From: Mugil cephalus
Taxonomy: Eukaryota > Chordata > Actinopteri > Mugiliformes > Mugilidae
Length of the DNA: 64,000 nt
NCBI RefSeq assembly: GCF_022458985.1
Contig: NC_061774.1
Coordinates: 12,204,616 to 12,268,615, forward strand
Reading direction: 5' to 3'
In this document: positions 10,679 through 23,298 of the stretch, piece after piece
Layout: each line of letters begins with the position of its first letter
Numbering within the stretch: position 1 is the stretch's first letter
The notes under the pieces: model-generated
Seen by the model: only the letters and a program-made list of their open reading frames with translations
What the model was told of the DNA's origin: nothing
Databases searched by the model: none
Position numbers and translations under genes: made by a program

Positions 10679-13039
10679 CTGCAAAGACTCTTCTAATTCT
10701 CCAAAATCCTCAACAAAGTCTGAAGGACTTTTCCTCAGAGTCTGGTCAGCAGGCAGCGTGTTGTCATTGTAAGATGTCACAAACTTAAAGTCACTGGTTC
10801 TTGAACCTGTTGTCAGGTAGGCGTCATAGTTGTAAGCGCTGCGTAAAGTTCCTGTTCCGTCAACATCTGCGTAATTAGGAGGGAGATAAGCGCTGGGGAT
10901 GGCAACTGCTCCATCAAACAACAGTCTGGGCTTTCTCCTGTGACAAAACCTCACACCCAGGATGATGATGATGAAGGTCAGAAAGAAGGTGGACACAGAC
11001 ACCAGAGCGATGATCAGATAAGAGGTCAGTTTGGAATTCTTCTCATCATAAGAAATGTCCTTCAGTTCTGGCACCTCAGCCAAGTTATCAGAAATAAGTA
11101 AATACATGGAACAGGTGGCAGAGAGAGAGGGCTGTCCGTTATCTTTCACTGACACAATAAGGTTCTGTTTCATACTGTCAGATTCTGAAATGTCCCGCTG
11201 TGTCCTGATCTCTCCACTGTGAAGACCAATAGTGAAAAGTCCAGGATCAGTGGATTTGACAATATGATAAGAAAGCCAGGCGTTCTGTCCAGAATCTCCG
11301 TCCATCGCTATCACTTTGGACACCAGAGAGCCTCCGTGTGCAGCTTTGGGGACCAGCTCGGTCATGAAGGAGTTACCCTCTGGGGCAGGGTACAGTATCT
11401 GAGGAGAATTGTCATTCACATCCGATATGAACACACTCACTGTCACGTTGCTGCTGAGTGGAGGAGATCCGTTGTCTCTGGCCATCACATGGACTTTAAA
11501 ACTCCTGAACTGTTCATAATCAAACGACCTCACAGCATGGATCACTCCTGTGTCTCCATTAACAGATAGATAGGAGGACACCGGGGCACCGTTCACCTCA
11601 CCAGCTAACAGAGAATAAATCACTGTGCCGTTTTGTCTCCAGTCAGGGTCTCGAGCAGTAACGGAACACAATGTGGAGCCAGGTTTGTTATTTTCACTCA
11701 CATATGCACTGTAGGACCGTTCCTCAAACACAGGTGGGTTATCGTTGATGTCAGCTACAGATAACTCAACAGTTTTAGAGGAGGACAGAGGTGGAGAGCC
11801 CTCATCAGTGGCGGTGATTGTAATGTTGTAACCAGACACTAGTTCACGGTCCAGATGTCCAGTGGTCACCAGAGAATAATAGTTTTTAATAGAAGGAACC
11901 AACTTAAAAGGGACGTTTTGCTGGATGGAACAGCGGACCTTTTGGTTGTTATCAGAATCTGCATCCTGTACGTTAATGATGCCCACCTCTGTACCAGGTG
12001 ACACGTTCTCAGGTATGGGGTTAGACAGAGATTTCACATAGATTACAGGTATGTTGTCATTGACATCAATAATATCAACGGTTACTTTTGAGTATGATGA
12101 CAATCCTAACCCATCCTTCGCTTTAATGCGTACATCATATGTTGCAACGACTTCGTAGTCAATCGCACCGTTAACCTTTATCTTTCCGTTTTTACGGTCA
12201 ATACTAAAAAGCTTCTTCACCTCCTCAGAAACATGCCCAAAGTCATATGCTACGTCTCCATTCACTCCTTCATCTGCGTCAGTAGCACTAACATTAATAA
12301 CTACTGTATCTATAGGAGAGTTTTCAGGCAGACTTGCTTTATACACGGCCTGGCTGAACACCGGGGCGTTATCATTAGCGTCCAGAACAGTAACGTGTAT
12401 GACTACAGTACCTGATCTCTGAGGAGATCCACCATCTAGAGCTGTGAGAAGCAAATTCATCTCTTTTTGCTTTTCTCGGTCAAGCTCTTTATCAAGAACC
12501 AACTCTATTGTATTTCCATCAACAGCTAAAATAAAATTCTCATTCTGCTTAAGGCTGTATTGCTGAACTGAATTTTGTCCTACATCCGCATCGTGCGCCT
12601 CCTCTATCACAAAACGAGCTCCCCTGTCTGCCGACTCTCGAATTTCAATGTTGATGGATTCTTCGTTAAACTGAGGCGCATTATCATTAATATCTTGAAT
12701 GTGCAGGCTAAAAGGATGCAGTTCCAGTGGGTTTTCCAGCACAAGATCGCGTTTTATTACGCACGACAGCTTTTCTCCACAAAGCTCCTCCCTGTCAATC
12801 CTGTCGGCAACAATTAAATCTCCAGTGCTGAGATTGATTTCACAGAAACGTTTGCGGTTCCCTGCAGAATCAACACGGGCATTTCGAGACGATAGTTTAC
12901 TCGCGTCCAGCTTAAGATCCTTTGCTATATTCCCAATGACAGATCCGCGCTTCATTTCTTCCTGAAAAGAAAAGCTCGTATCCCCCTTCGCGGCATGCCA
13001 CAGTAAAAAGAAAACGAAGCACTCAATTCGGCGCCCCAT
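10679..13039 (-). CDS. pcdhg-like: V3: clustered protocadherin variable exon, type I
   Basis: The exon codes for 787 residues from the ATG at 13039 to the donor (TTGCAG|GTATGA; last base 10679). The frame is open to an upstream ATG at 13204, but the 13039 start gives a proper signal peptide ([19 protein letters not shown]) directly before [10 protein letters not shown], so I chose it. Six EC repeats, the transmembrane helix and the cytoplasmic segment follow in the usual order. The EC2 is nearly that of V1 and V2, while EC1 and EC3 are more distinct. The cytoplasmic segment ends GELEESLQ rather than GDCDSSPE. Together with V2 this marks the left end of the array, nearest the expected constant exons, as different in its exon-end sequence. 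No breaks are visible. Confidence 0.94.
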
Positions 13040-13237
13040 TGTGGCAATGTATTTGATACACAAAAACGGTGCTCGGATAGATGTCAGGTTCAAAAACGAT
13101 TCAGTACCGAAGACAATAGAAGATACAGGCGGCAGTCCACAGTTAGTGTGGCTGCATCCCAGGACCAACAGCAACTGAAAAACCAGCCTTTCATTGGTCA
13201 ACACACTAGAGGGTGGAAAGAAAACGCTTCACTAAGA

Positions 13238-13262
13238 CTGGCAGATAGCGACACCGTGAGTA
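13238..13262 (-). promoter_or_regulatory. CSE/CTCF-like promoter element of V3
   Basis: The minus-strand core is GGTGTCGCTATCTGC, 199 bp upstream of the V3 ATG at 13039, with CGCT intact. A GGGTGG box (13211-13216; CCACCC on the coding strand) lies between it and the ATG. Confidence 0.72.
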
Positions 13263-13281
13263 AAATGGAGGTATAGCAGTC

Positions 13282-13284
<3 letters not shown>

Positions 13285-13350
<66 letters not shown>
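13285..13350. repeat. (AT)n microsatellite
   Basis: An uninterrupted AT dinucleotide tract of about 66 bp, immediately upstream of the V3 promoter element. Confidence 0.95.
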
Positions 13351-13355
<5 letters not shown>

Positions 13356-13731
13356 TTACTTTAATAACAGAAGTATTAGAGGGCATATTGAAATCAAACG
13401 GTATACACAAGAACCGAATTGATTGGTTGCTCCATTGCATTGACTAAATAAAAGTAAAAATGTAAGAAAACAAAACAGAAGCTTTCAGATGAATTTAAAA
13501 AGTCGAAAATTTCTTTTCAGTTTTATGTCACACGCAAATACATCTGACAGAAATTAAAATAGAACAAATAGTCATTATATTGATTTTTTTTGTTTTTTTT
13601 GTTTTGTTTTTTGTAAAGTAGAGATGACGAACTCTGATAGATTACAACAGTAATAGGCCTCTGCAATGCATACTCTCATCACCAACACCTGATCTTATAA
13701 TTAATCGAACTAGAAAGATAGAGCTTAATGA

Positions 13732-13791
13732 AGGCAGGAATAAATAAAGTTTGCTTATATATATATAAGCAAACTTTATTTATTCCTGCCT
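13732..13791. repeat. Perfect 60-bp palindrome
   Basis: Two 30-bp arms are exact inverted copies with no spacer, centred between 13761 and 13762 on an alternating AT core. It can in principle extrude a cruciform. It lies 20-25 bp from a long GATA tract. Confidence 0.95.
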
Positions 13792-13802
13792 CTATATACT
13801 GT

Positions 13803-13986
<184 letters not shown>

Positions 13987-14224
13987 GACAGCCTCTGAAA
14001 AGGCAAAGGCTGAAAATATTTCTACTGAGCACAATGTTATTTCTTAATGAAAACTGATAAAACAAAATGAAGTAAAAATAGATATTATAATATATTGTTG
14101 AGATGAAACAATATATCCAAAGAATAACCCAGGTCGCCAAGAGTCACAATGTTACAAAGTTTGTTTTTCAACAAATCATTAGGAAAACTATAAGCTCTGA
14201 CAACAATTTGCATTATGTTCCTAC

Positions 14225-16615
14225 CTCAGGTGAACTATCACAATCTCCAAAAGCTTCAGCAAAATCTGAAGGACTTTTCCTCAGAGTCTGGTCAGCAGGC
14301 AGCGTGTTGTCATTGTAAGATGTCACAAACTTAAAGTCACTGGTTCTTGAACCCGTTGTCAGGTAGGCGTCATAATTATAAGCGCTGCGTAAAGTTCCTG
14401 TTCCGTCAACATCTGCATAGTTAGGAGGGAGATAAGCGCTGGGGATGGCAACTGCTCCATCAAACAACAGTCTGGGCTTTCTCCTGCGACAAAACCTCAC
14501 ACCCAGGATGATGATGATGAAGGTCAGAAAGAAGGTGGACACAGACACCAGAGCAATGATCAGATAAGAGGTCAGTTTGGAATTCTTCTCATCATAAGAA
14601 ATGTCCTTCAGTTCTGGCACCTCAGCCAAGTTATCAGAAATAAGTAAATACATGGAGCAGGTGGCAGAGAGAGAGGGCTGTCCGTTATCTTTCACTGCCA
14701 CAATAAGGTTCTGTTTCATGCTGTCAGATTCAGAAATGTCCCGCTGTGTCCTGATCTCTCCACTGTGGAGACCAATAGTGAAAAGTCCAGGATCAGTGGA
14801 TTTGACTATATGATAGGACAACCAGGCGTTTTGTCCAGAGTCTGCGTCCACCGCTATCACTTTGGACACCAGAGAGCCTCCGTGTGCAGCTTTGGGGACC
14901 AGCTCAGTCATGAATGAGTTACCCTCCAGGGCAGGGTACAGTATCTGAGGAGAGTTGTCATTCACGTCTGACATGAACACATTCACGGTCACGTTGCTGC
15001 TAAGTGGAGGAGATCCGTTGTCTCTGGCCATCACATGAACTTTAAAACTCCTGAACTGTTCATAATCAAATGACCTCACAGCGTGGATCACACCTGTGTC
15101 TCCATTAACAGATAGATAGGAGGACACCGGGGCACCGTTCACCTCACCAGCTAACAGAGAATAAATCACTGTACCGTTTTGTCTCCAGTCAGGGTCTCGA
15201 GCAGTAACAGAACACAACGTGGAGCCAGGTTTATTATTTTCACTGACATATGCGCTGTACGACTGTTCCTCAAACACAGGTGGGTTGTCATTGATGTCAG
15301 CTACAGATAATTCAACAGTTTTAGAGGAGGACAGAGGTGGAGAGCCCTCATCAGTGGCAGTGATTGTAATGTTGTAATCAGACAGTAGTTCACGGTCCAG
15401 TTGTCCTGTGGTCACCAGAGAATAATAGTTTTTAATAGAAGGAACCAACTTAAAAGGGACGCTCTGCTGGATGAAGCAGCGGACCTGCCTGTTATTCTCA
15501 GAGTCTTTGTCGTGTACGTTAACGATGCCCACCTCTGTACCAGGTGGCACGTTCTCAGGTATGGGATTACACAGAGATTTCAGTTGTATAACTGGGGCAT
15601 TATCATTTATGTCAGTAACTTCAATAATTAAAGTTGCATATGAGGCTAAGCCCAGACCATCTTTGGCACTAATCTGCATTTCATATGATGACATTCCCTC
15701 GTAATCAATGCGCCCAGCTACTCTGACCTCTCCTGTTTTGGGATGTAAAGAAAATACGTCGCTATCTTCGTCTGAAACATGGTCAAATTCATATGTAATC
15801 TCGCTATTTAACCCATCGTCTGCGTCAGTGGCACTCACTGTGATCACCAATGTGTCCACAGGAGAATTTTCGGGTAAACTGGCTTCGTAGACAGTCTGGC
15901 TAAATACGGGTACATTATCATTAGCATCCAATACAGTAACGTGTATGACTACAGAGCCTGATCTCCGAGGAGAGCCTCCATCAAATGCGGTAAGTAACAA
16001 CACTATCTCGTTTTTGTCTTCTCTGTCCAACTCTTTGTCTAAAATCATTTCACCATATTTTCGACCACTGCCTTTAGAGTTTACATTTAATTTGAAATAT
16101 TCATTCTGCTGAAGGGAGTAGTCTTGAACAGTATTCTCTCCGATATCGCCATCGTGTGCTTCATCAAGAAGAAAACGAGAACCCTTGACAGCCGATTCTC
16201 GTATTTCAAATTTAAGTGATTCCTGTTTAAACTGTGGTGAATTGTCGTTGATATCTTGAACACGGATATTTATACGATGTAGCTCCAATGGGTTTTCCAG
16301 TACGAGCTCCTGTTTTAGAACACATGATGCCTTTTTAGCACAAAGACCTTCCCTATCAATCCTTTCTTGTACAATCAATTCTCCAGTATTGAGATTAACG
16401 CCGCAATACTGAACGTTGTCATCCTCTGCATCGATACGGGCCTTGCGAGCAGACAGTCTTGCCAAATCAAGTCCCAGATCTTTAGCAATATTTCCAATTA
16501 CGGATCCACGTTTCATTTCCTCGGGGATAGAGTAGCTCACATCTCCATTGACGCTGTGTAGAGACAGAAAAATAAAAGCAAGACCGCAGTGCAGGGAAAA
16601 TGTGCAGCATCCCAT
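14225..16615 (-). CDS. pcdhg-like: V4: clustered protocadherin variable exon, type II
   Basis: The exon codes for 797 residues from the ATG at 16615 to the donor (CCTGAG|GTAGGA; last base 14225). Its signal peptide ends SVNG before [10 protein letters not shown]. The type II EC2 carries [22 protein letters not shown], and EC3 has [15 protein letters not shown]. From NPIPENV onward (EC4) it merges into the sequence shared by all exons. The cytoplasmic part begins CRRRKPRLL and ends GDCDSSPE. One EC3/EC4 detail is [12 protein letters not shown], where paralogues have [12 protein letters not shown]. It is the first member of the II-III-IV triplet (V4-V5-V6) that repeats as V7-V8-V9. It looks intact. 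Confidence 0.95.
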
Positions 16616-16780
16616 TGTTAATAATTTAACTATGTACGTAAAATAACTCCAAACGGTGAGCTCTAGTCTTCACATTAATGTCATGTCACGAAGCGTTTTA
16701 CAAACCGCAGTACAATAGCACAAACACGCTCTGAACTCGTCGACAAAGAAGGGTGGGGAATGAGTGTGCCGTCCCGTTTC

Positions 16781-16805
16781 TTGGTACACACTGACACCAT
16801 GAGTA
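16781..16805 (-). promoter_or_regulatory. CSE-like promoter element of V4 (CAGT variant)
   Basis: The minus-strand core is GGTGTCAGTGTGTACC, 166 bp upstream of the ATG. The position of CGCT in type I promoters is occupied by CAGT. A GGGTGGGGA box at 16751-16759 lies closer to the ATG. Confidence 0.65.
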
Positions 16806-16868
16806 TTTCTTCAGATATAACAACGGGAAACTATTAGCGTTTTTTAAACTACTCCACTTATGATGATA

Positions 16869-16869
16869 A

Positions 16870-16902
<33 letters not shown>

Positions 16903-16964
16903 GACTACTACTACTACTACTACTAATAACAACAACAACAACAACAACAATCATCATCATCATC

Positions 16965-16999
<35 letters not shown>

Positions 17000-17000
17000 C
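16869..17000. repeat. Compound trinucleotide microsatellite
   Basis: Successive ACT, AAC, ATC and AAT repeats. A copy with the same order lies at 29574-29709 upstream of V7, with one extra base in the ATC part. It therefore predates the triplet duplication. Confidence 0.92.
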
Positions 17001-17752
17001 CGAAAAGATGAAAACAACATAAACGCTTCAAAACTCAGTCTTGGAATCCTATGAGTTTTCTATGGTAGGCTAGAGTCATATGCAACAACACTGAATATTA
17101 TGTTGCGAGCAAACAAATTAATTACAATGCTCAACTGAAACAATCAAGACTGCACACTGATTTGAGGGATAACATTTATCACCAGGACTATCACAGATGC
17201 ACGAAGCCGAAGCCAAACTGCGGAAGAATAAACAACAAAACTCAATTTTCTCGTATGCATCATTTTATGAATATTTATGAAGGGAAATCAACTTCTTTAT
17301 AGTATCAGCTGAAAGACTATTCAGTAATATCGCCTAAAAGTGACAACATATTCACAGGCACTATTTAAACAAACATGATCTCCTGAAGACCCTGAAGAAT
17401 GAACTCAACAACGAGATAACGGCATTAGCAAAAAAAGAAAAGAAAGAAAAGAAAAAAAAGATAGGAAAAAAAACATCCTGATGAAGCATAATGTTACCAA
17501 GGTTCAGTACCAAGGACAGCTCTAAGCAAAAGACCCAGAAATAGTTCCTGGAGATGAGGTTACTATTAAATCAGTTTGGGAAAATAGGAGGAATAAAAAT
17601 TTCCTTGACAACTTATATCTGGGAAGAAAGCAACATGATAGAAATCTACAGGAACTCCAGATGCATTACCCTGTCCACTGACTGTACTGAAAAATATCTA
17701 TAAATAAGTAGCAATGCTACTGGCAACTTTTAAAGAAGTGTATTATCACTAC

Positions 17753-19346
17753 TACAGGTGCTGGCCAGTAAATTAGAATATCATCAAAAACTTGATTTAT
17801 CTCAGTAATTCCATTCAAAAGGTGAAACTTCTATACTGTATACTTTCCTTCCACACATAGTGATATATTTCAAGTGTTTATTCATTTTCATTTTTATTAT
17901 TACAACTGACAGCTAATGAAAACACCAAATTCAGTATCTCAGAAAATTAGAATATTCTGAAAAGGCTCAATATAGAAGACACCTGGTGCCACACTAATCA
18001 GCTGATTAACTCAAAACACCTGCAAAGGCCTTTAAAAGGTTCCTCAGTCTTGTTCTGAAGGCTCCACAATCATGGGGAAGACTTCTGACTTAACAGTTGT
18101 CCAAAAGACGACCATTGACACCTTGTACAAGGAGGGCAAGACACAAAAGTTGATTGCTAAAGAAGCTGGCTGTTCGCAGAGCTCTGTGTCCAAGCACATT
18201 AACAGACAGGCGAAGGGATGGAAAAAATGTGGTAGAAAAAAGTGTACAAGCTCTAGGGATAACCGCACCCTGCAGAGAATTGTGACGACAAACCCATTCA
18301 AAAATGTGGGGGAGATCCACAAAGAGTGGACTGCAGCTGGAGTCAGCGCTTCAAGAACCACCACGAAGAGACGCATGAAAGACATGGGATTCAGCTGTCG
18401 CATTCCGTGTGTCAAGCCACTCTTGAACAAGAAACAGCGTAAGAAGCGTCTCGCCTGGGCCAAGGATAAAAAGGACTGGACTGCTGCTGAGTGGTCCAAA
18501 GTTATGTTTTCTGATGAAAGCAAATTTTGCATTTCCTTTGGAAATCAAGGACCCAGAGTCTGGAGGAAGAGCGGAGAAGCACAGAATCCACGTTGCATGA
18601 GGTCCAGTGTAAAGTTTCCACCGTCAGTGATGGTGTGGGGTGCCATGTCATCTGCCGGTGTTGGCCCACTCTGTTTCCTGAGGTCCTAGGTCAATGCAGC
18701 TGTCTACCAGGAAGTTTTAGAGCACTTCATGCTTCCTGCTGCTGACCAACTTTATGGAGATGCAGATTTCACTTTTCAACAGGACTTGGCACCTGCACAC
18801 AGTGCCAAAACCACCAGTACCTGGTTCAAGGACCATGGTATCCCTGTCCTTGATTGGCCAGCAAACTCGCCTGACCTTAACCCCATAGAAAATCTATGGG
18901 GTATTGTGAAGCGGAAGATGCAATGCGCTAGACCCAACAATGCAGAGGAGCTGAAGACGACTATCAGAGCAACCTGGGCTCTCATAACACCTGAGCAGTG
19001 CCACAGACTGATCGAGTCCATGCCACGCCGCATTAATGCAGTGATTGAGGCAAAAGGAGCCCCGACTAAGTATTGAGTGCTATACATGCGCATGCTTTTC
19101 ATGTTCATTCTTTTCAGTTGGCCAACATTTCTAAAAAAAACATTTTTTTCATTGGCCTTTTCAATATTCTAATTTTTTGAGATGCCAAATTTGGAGTTTT
19201 CATTAGTTGTCACTTATAAATATCAAAATTAAAAGAAATAAACATTGGAAATACATCGGTCTGTGTGCATTGCATGAATATAATGTACAAATTTCACTTT
19301 TTGAATGGAATTACTGAGATAAATCAAGTTTTTGATGATATTCTAA
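17753..19346 (+). mobile_element. Tc1-like DNA transposon, right end truncated
   Basis: A Tc1/mariner element with long terminal inverted repeats (left about 17753-17966, right about 19154-19346) and repeated inner and outer ATTAGAATAT motifs, as in IR/DR-type fish elements. It begins at a TA. The right repeat stops about 20 bp short of the left one and joins directly to flank sequence at a CTAA shared with the empty paralogous locus near 30673. Compared with that locus, about 230 bp of flank (about 30445-30675) are missing here. The element inserted after the V4-V6/V7-V9 duplication, or was lost from the other copy. Its transposase is interrupted, so it is not autonomous. Confidence 0.9.
18072..19076 (+). 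pseudogene. Tc1-like transposase with one in-frame stop
   Basis: The frame runs from the ATG at 18072 to the stop at 19074-19076 (334 codons before the stop), normal for a Tc1 transposase. It is cut by a TAG at 18687-18689. The N-terminal part has helix-turn-helix DNA-binding regions (GKTSDLTVVQ..., CSQSSVSKHI, then a second around SRTTTKRRM). The catalytic DDE-type residues are in FSDESKF, QQDLAPAH and NPIENLW, so all three are present but split by the stop. No frameshift is seen. It is unrelated to the protocadherins and in the opposite orientation. Confidence 0.9.
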
Positions 19347-19534
19347 ACGTGGCAACTTGGACACCTTGTAACAAAGTTAGAAGAATTGAATGAACAGCTT
19401 GCGTATACTCAACAACTGCATCATGTGTTTTTGTAAGAATAAAAAAAATCATGAAGGCAAAGAACCTCTTCAGTGGTTTCACTGCCATGATTAAATTACA
19501 AATAGTTGAAACATTATGTCACATCTGTTCCTAC

Positions 19535-21922
19535 CTCGGGAGAACTGTCACAATCTCCAAACACATCAGCAAAGTCTGATGGACTTTTCCTCAGAGTCTG
19601 GTCAGCAGGCAGCGTGTTGTCATTGTAAGATGTCACAAACTTAAAGTCACTGGTTCTTGAACCTGTTGTCAGGTAGGCGTCATAATTGTAAGCGCTGCGT
19701 AAAGTTCCTGTGCCGTCAACATCTGCATAGTTAGGAGGGAGATAAGCGCTGGGGATGGCAACTGCTCCATCAAACAACAGTCTGGGCTTTCTCCGGTGAC
19801 AAAACCTCACACCCAGGATGATGATGATGAAGGTCAGAAAGAAGGTGGACACTGACACCAGAGCAATGATCAGATAAGACGTCAGTTTGGAATTCTTCTC
19901 ATCATAAGAAATGTCCTTCAGTTCTGGCACCTCAGCCAAGTTATCAGAAATAAGTAAATACATGGAACAGGTGGCAGAGAGAGAGGGCTGTCCGTTATCT
20001 TTCACTGACACAATAAGATTCTGTTTCATGCTGTCAGATTCAGAAATGTCCCGCTGTGTCCTGATCTCTCCACTGTGGAGACCAATAGTGAAAAGTCCCG
20101 GATCAGTGGATTTGACTATATGATAGGACAGCCAGGCATTCTGTCCAGAGTCTGCATCCACTGCTATCACTTTGGACACCAGAGAGCCTCCATGTGCAGC
20201 TTTGGGGACCAGCTCAGTCATGAATGAGTTGCCCTCCGGGGCAGGGTACAGTATCTGAGGAGAGTTGTCATTCACATCTGATATAAACACACTCACGGTC
20301 ACGTTGCTGCTGAGTGGAGGAGAACCATTGTCTCTGGCCATCACATGGACTTTAAAACTCCTAAACTGTTCATAATCAAACGATCTCACAGCATGGATCA
20401 CACCTGTGTCTCCATTAACAGATAGATAGGAGGACACTGGAGCACCGTTCACCTCACCAGTTAACAGAGAATAAATCACTGTACCATTTTGTCTCCAGTC
20501 AGGGTCTCGAGCAGTAACAGAACATAATGTGGAGCCAGGTTTATTATTTTCACTCACATATGCGCTGTAGGACTGTTCCTCAAACACAGGTGGGTTGTCG
20601 TTGATGTCAGCTACAAATAACTCAACAGTTTTAGAGGAGGACAGAGGTGGAGAGCCCTCATCAGTGGCAGTGATTGTAATGTTGTATTCAGACACTAGTT
20701 CACGGTCCAGTTGTCCTGTGGTCACCAGAGAATAATAGTTTTTGATAGAAGGAACCAACTTAAAAGGGACGTTTTGTTGGATGGAACAGCGAACCCGTCG
20801 ATTATTCTCAGAGTCTCTGTCCTGTACGTTAATGATGCCCACCTCTGTACCAGGTGACACATTCTCAGGTACGGGGTTAGACAGGGAGTTCAGTTGTATA
20901 ACTGGGGCATTGTCATTTATATCTGTCACTTCAATAATTAAAGTTGCATATGAGGCCAATCCTAATCCATCTTTAGCACTGATCTGCATTTCATAGAATG
21001 TCTCCTTTTCATAATCAATATCTGCAGCTACTTTGACTTCTCCTGTTTTGGGGTTGAGAGTGAAAATTTGGTTTTCATCTGAAACATGGTCAAATCCATA
21101 AGTAACTTCACCATTCACTCCCTCATCTGCATCTGATGCACTCACTATAGTCACCAATGTGTCCACAGGAGAGTTTTCTGTCAAACTGGCTTTGTACACT
21201 GTCTGGCTAAACACTGGTGCATTGTCATTATTATCCAATACGGTGACGTGTATGACTACAGAGCCTGATCTCCGAGGAGAGCCTCCATCAAACGCGGTAA
21301 GTAACAACACAATCTCATTTTTGTCTTCTCTATCCAACTCTTTCTCTAAAATCATTTCCCCATATTTTCGACCACTGCCTTTTGAATTTACATTTAATTT
21401 GAAATATTCATTCTGCTGAAGGGAGTAGTCTTGAACTGTATTCTCTCCGATATCGCCATCGTGTGCTTCATCAAGAAGAAAACGAGAACCCTTGTCAGCT
21501 GATTCCTGAATCTCGAATTTAAGCGATTCCTCTTTAAACTGTGGTGAATTGTCGTTGATATCTTGAACACGGATACTAATACGGTGTAGCTCCAATGGGT
21601 TTTCCAGTACCAGCTCCTGTATAAGAACACATGATGCCTTTTTACCACAAAGACCTTCTCTATCAATCCGTTCTTGTATAATCAAATCTCCGGTATTGAG
21701 ATTAACCCCGCAATACTTCACGTTGTAATTCCCGGCATCGATACGGGCCTTGCGAGCAGACAATCTTCCGAAATCTAGTCCCAGATCGTTTGCAATATTT
21801 CCGATTACAGATCCGCGTTTCATCTCCTCAGGGATAGAGTAGCTCACGTCTCCATTGACGAGGTGGAGAGCCAGAAAAATAAAAGGATGACCGCAGAGCA
21901 GTGCAAATGTACCGCATCCCAT
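19535..21922 (-). CDS. pcdhg-like: V5: clustered protocadherin variable exon, type III
   Basis: The exon codes for 796 residues from the ATG at 21922 to the donor (CGGGAGGTAGG-type junction; last base 19535). An upstream in-frame ATG at 21991 is less likely, because the 21922 start gives a compact signal peptide ending LVNG. Type III differs from type II mainly in EC1 ([18 protein letters not shown]) and EC3 ([26 protein letters not shown]). It has one unusual linker, DNNDNAPVF between EC2 and EC3, where paralogues have DANDN; Asn at that motif position should still be compatible with calcium binding. The cytoplasmic segment starts CHRRKPRLL and ends GDCDSSPE. It looks intact. Confidence 0.94.
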
Positions 21923-23298
21923 TTTTAACACATTAACTTTACCGCTGCTGAGTACGTAAAATAACTGCAAAACGTGAGCTCCAGTCCTCACATTAATGTC
22001 ATGTCACGAAGCGTTTTACAAACCGCAGTACAATAGCACAACCACGGTCTGAACTCGTCGGCCAAGAAGGGTGGGGAATGAGTGTGCTTTCTCGTTTCTT
22101 GGTACACACTGACACCATGAGTATTTCTTCAGATATAACAACGGGAAACTATCTTTTCTTTTTTTTTTTTTAGCTCTTTCTAAAAAAAAAAAAAAAAAAA
22201 ATGCTTGTTAAACGAAGCGGCAACAACAAAACAGCTTCAAAACTTAGTCTTGGACTTCTATGAGTTAATTATGGCAACTAGAGTAATAAACAGCAGCACT
22301 GAATATTAAGTCCCAAGCAAACAACGCTCCACTGAAACAATAAAGAGTGCACACTGATTTGAGGGACAACATTTGTCACTAGGACTATCACGGATACACG
22401 AAGCCATAAAGCAGAAGAATAAACAACACAATTCAATTTTCTTGATCGGAACATTTTATGAATATTTACCAAGAGAAATCAACACTTCCACAGTATCAGT
22501 TCAAAAACGATTCAGTCAAATCTCATAAAAGCAACAACATATTCGCACGAACAATTTAGACAAACATGGTCTCATAAAGATCCCGAAGAGTAAGATTCAA
22601 CAATAAGCTGATGAAATCAAGGTTAAGTACCAAAGACAGCTCTAAGTAAAATATCCAGAAAGAGATCATAGTTATGAGGTTACTAACAATTCAGTTCAGA
22701 AAAACAAAAACCAACAAAAAAAAAAACTGTTCAACAGCAACATGAGAGAAATCCACAGGAGCTTTAGATGAATTAAAGAAGTGTATAGAGTCACTTTTAT
22801 TTGTGATGATGTCAAATGATGTCAAACATCATTACACGTGCCAAATACATAAGCGAAACCAATAGCAATGCTGCAGATGTCAGACATTGTTTTATTTTGT
22901 TTGTTTTGTTTTGTTTTTGTTTGTTTTTGTAAGTGGCAGCTCCCCTAAAGGCATGGTGGACATAGAGCAAATGGTGGAATGATGATGGATAATTTCTGAG
23001 CAATCTAGAAAAAAAGTCAGCATCCTTTACTGTAGAAAAAGCAATACATTTCTACAATATATGGTAGAACTTATGTTCAGTGAAACTCAAATGGTATCAT
23101 CACACTAAATGTGTCCACTTGGATACTTCGTAACTAAGTTAGAAGTATGTAATGAATAGATTGTGTTAATTGAGCAACTGCAAGATTTTATTTTGTAAGA
23201 ATAAAAACATCATTAAGGTAAAGTAATTATTGAGTGGTTTCATTGTCTGGAAAATTACATTACAAAGAGGTGAAACAATATGTCACAGCTGTTCCTAC
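21923..23298. other. Spacer between V5 and V6
   Basis: Non-coding, paralogous to the spacer between V8 and V9 (33255-34611). It has the V5 promoter element at 22099-22123 and poly-T/poly-A runs (about 22150-22200) of differing length between copies. Confidence 0.8.
22099..22123 (-). promoter_or_regulatory. CSE-like promoter element of V5 (CAGT variant)
   Basis: The minus-strand core is GGTGTCAGTGTGTACC, identical to V4's, 177 bp upstream of the ATG, with a GGGTGGGG box at 22069-22076. Confidence 0.65.

Larger units (their letters stand above)
16616..17752. other. Upstream region of V4, paralogous to the region upstream of V7
   Basis: Non-coding. It aligns nearly base for base with about 29325-30444 upstream of V7, including the promoter element and the compound trinucleotide repeat. 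This shows that the two triplet units share a recent common origin. An A/G-rich tract near 17430-17470 differs in length between the copies. Confidence 0.85.

Noticed and set aside
13040..13204. Longer N-terminus for V3 from an upstream in-frame ATG at 13204 (similarly V5 at 21991, V12 at 48804, V16 at 60503)
   Set aside because: The inner ATGs place a normal signal peptide right before EC1 and agree with paralogues; the upstream parts show no conservation as protein.
16860..17054. A plus-strand frame rich in Leu and Ile runs
   Set aside because: It is a translation of the compound trinucleotide repeat.
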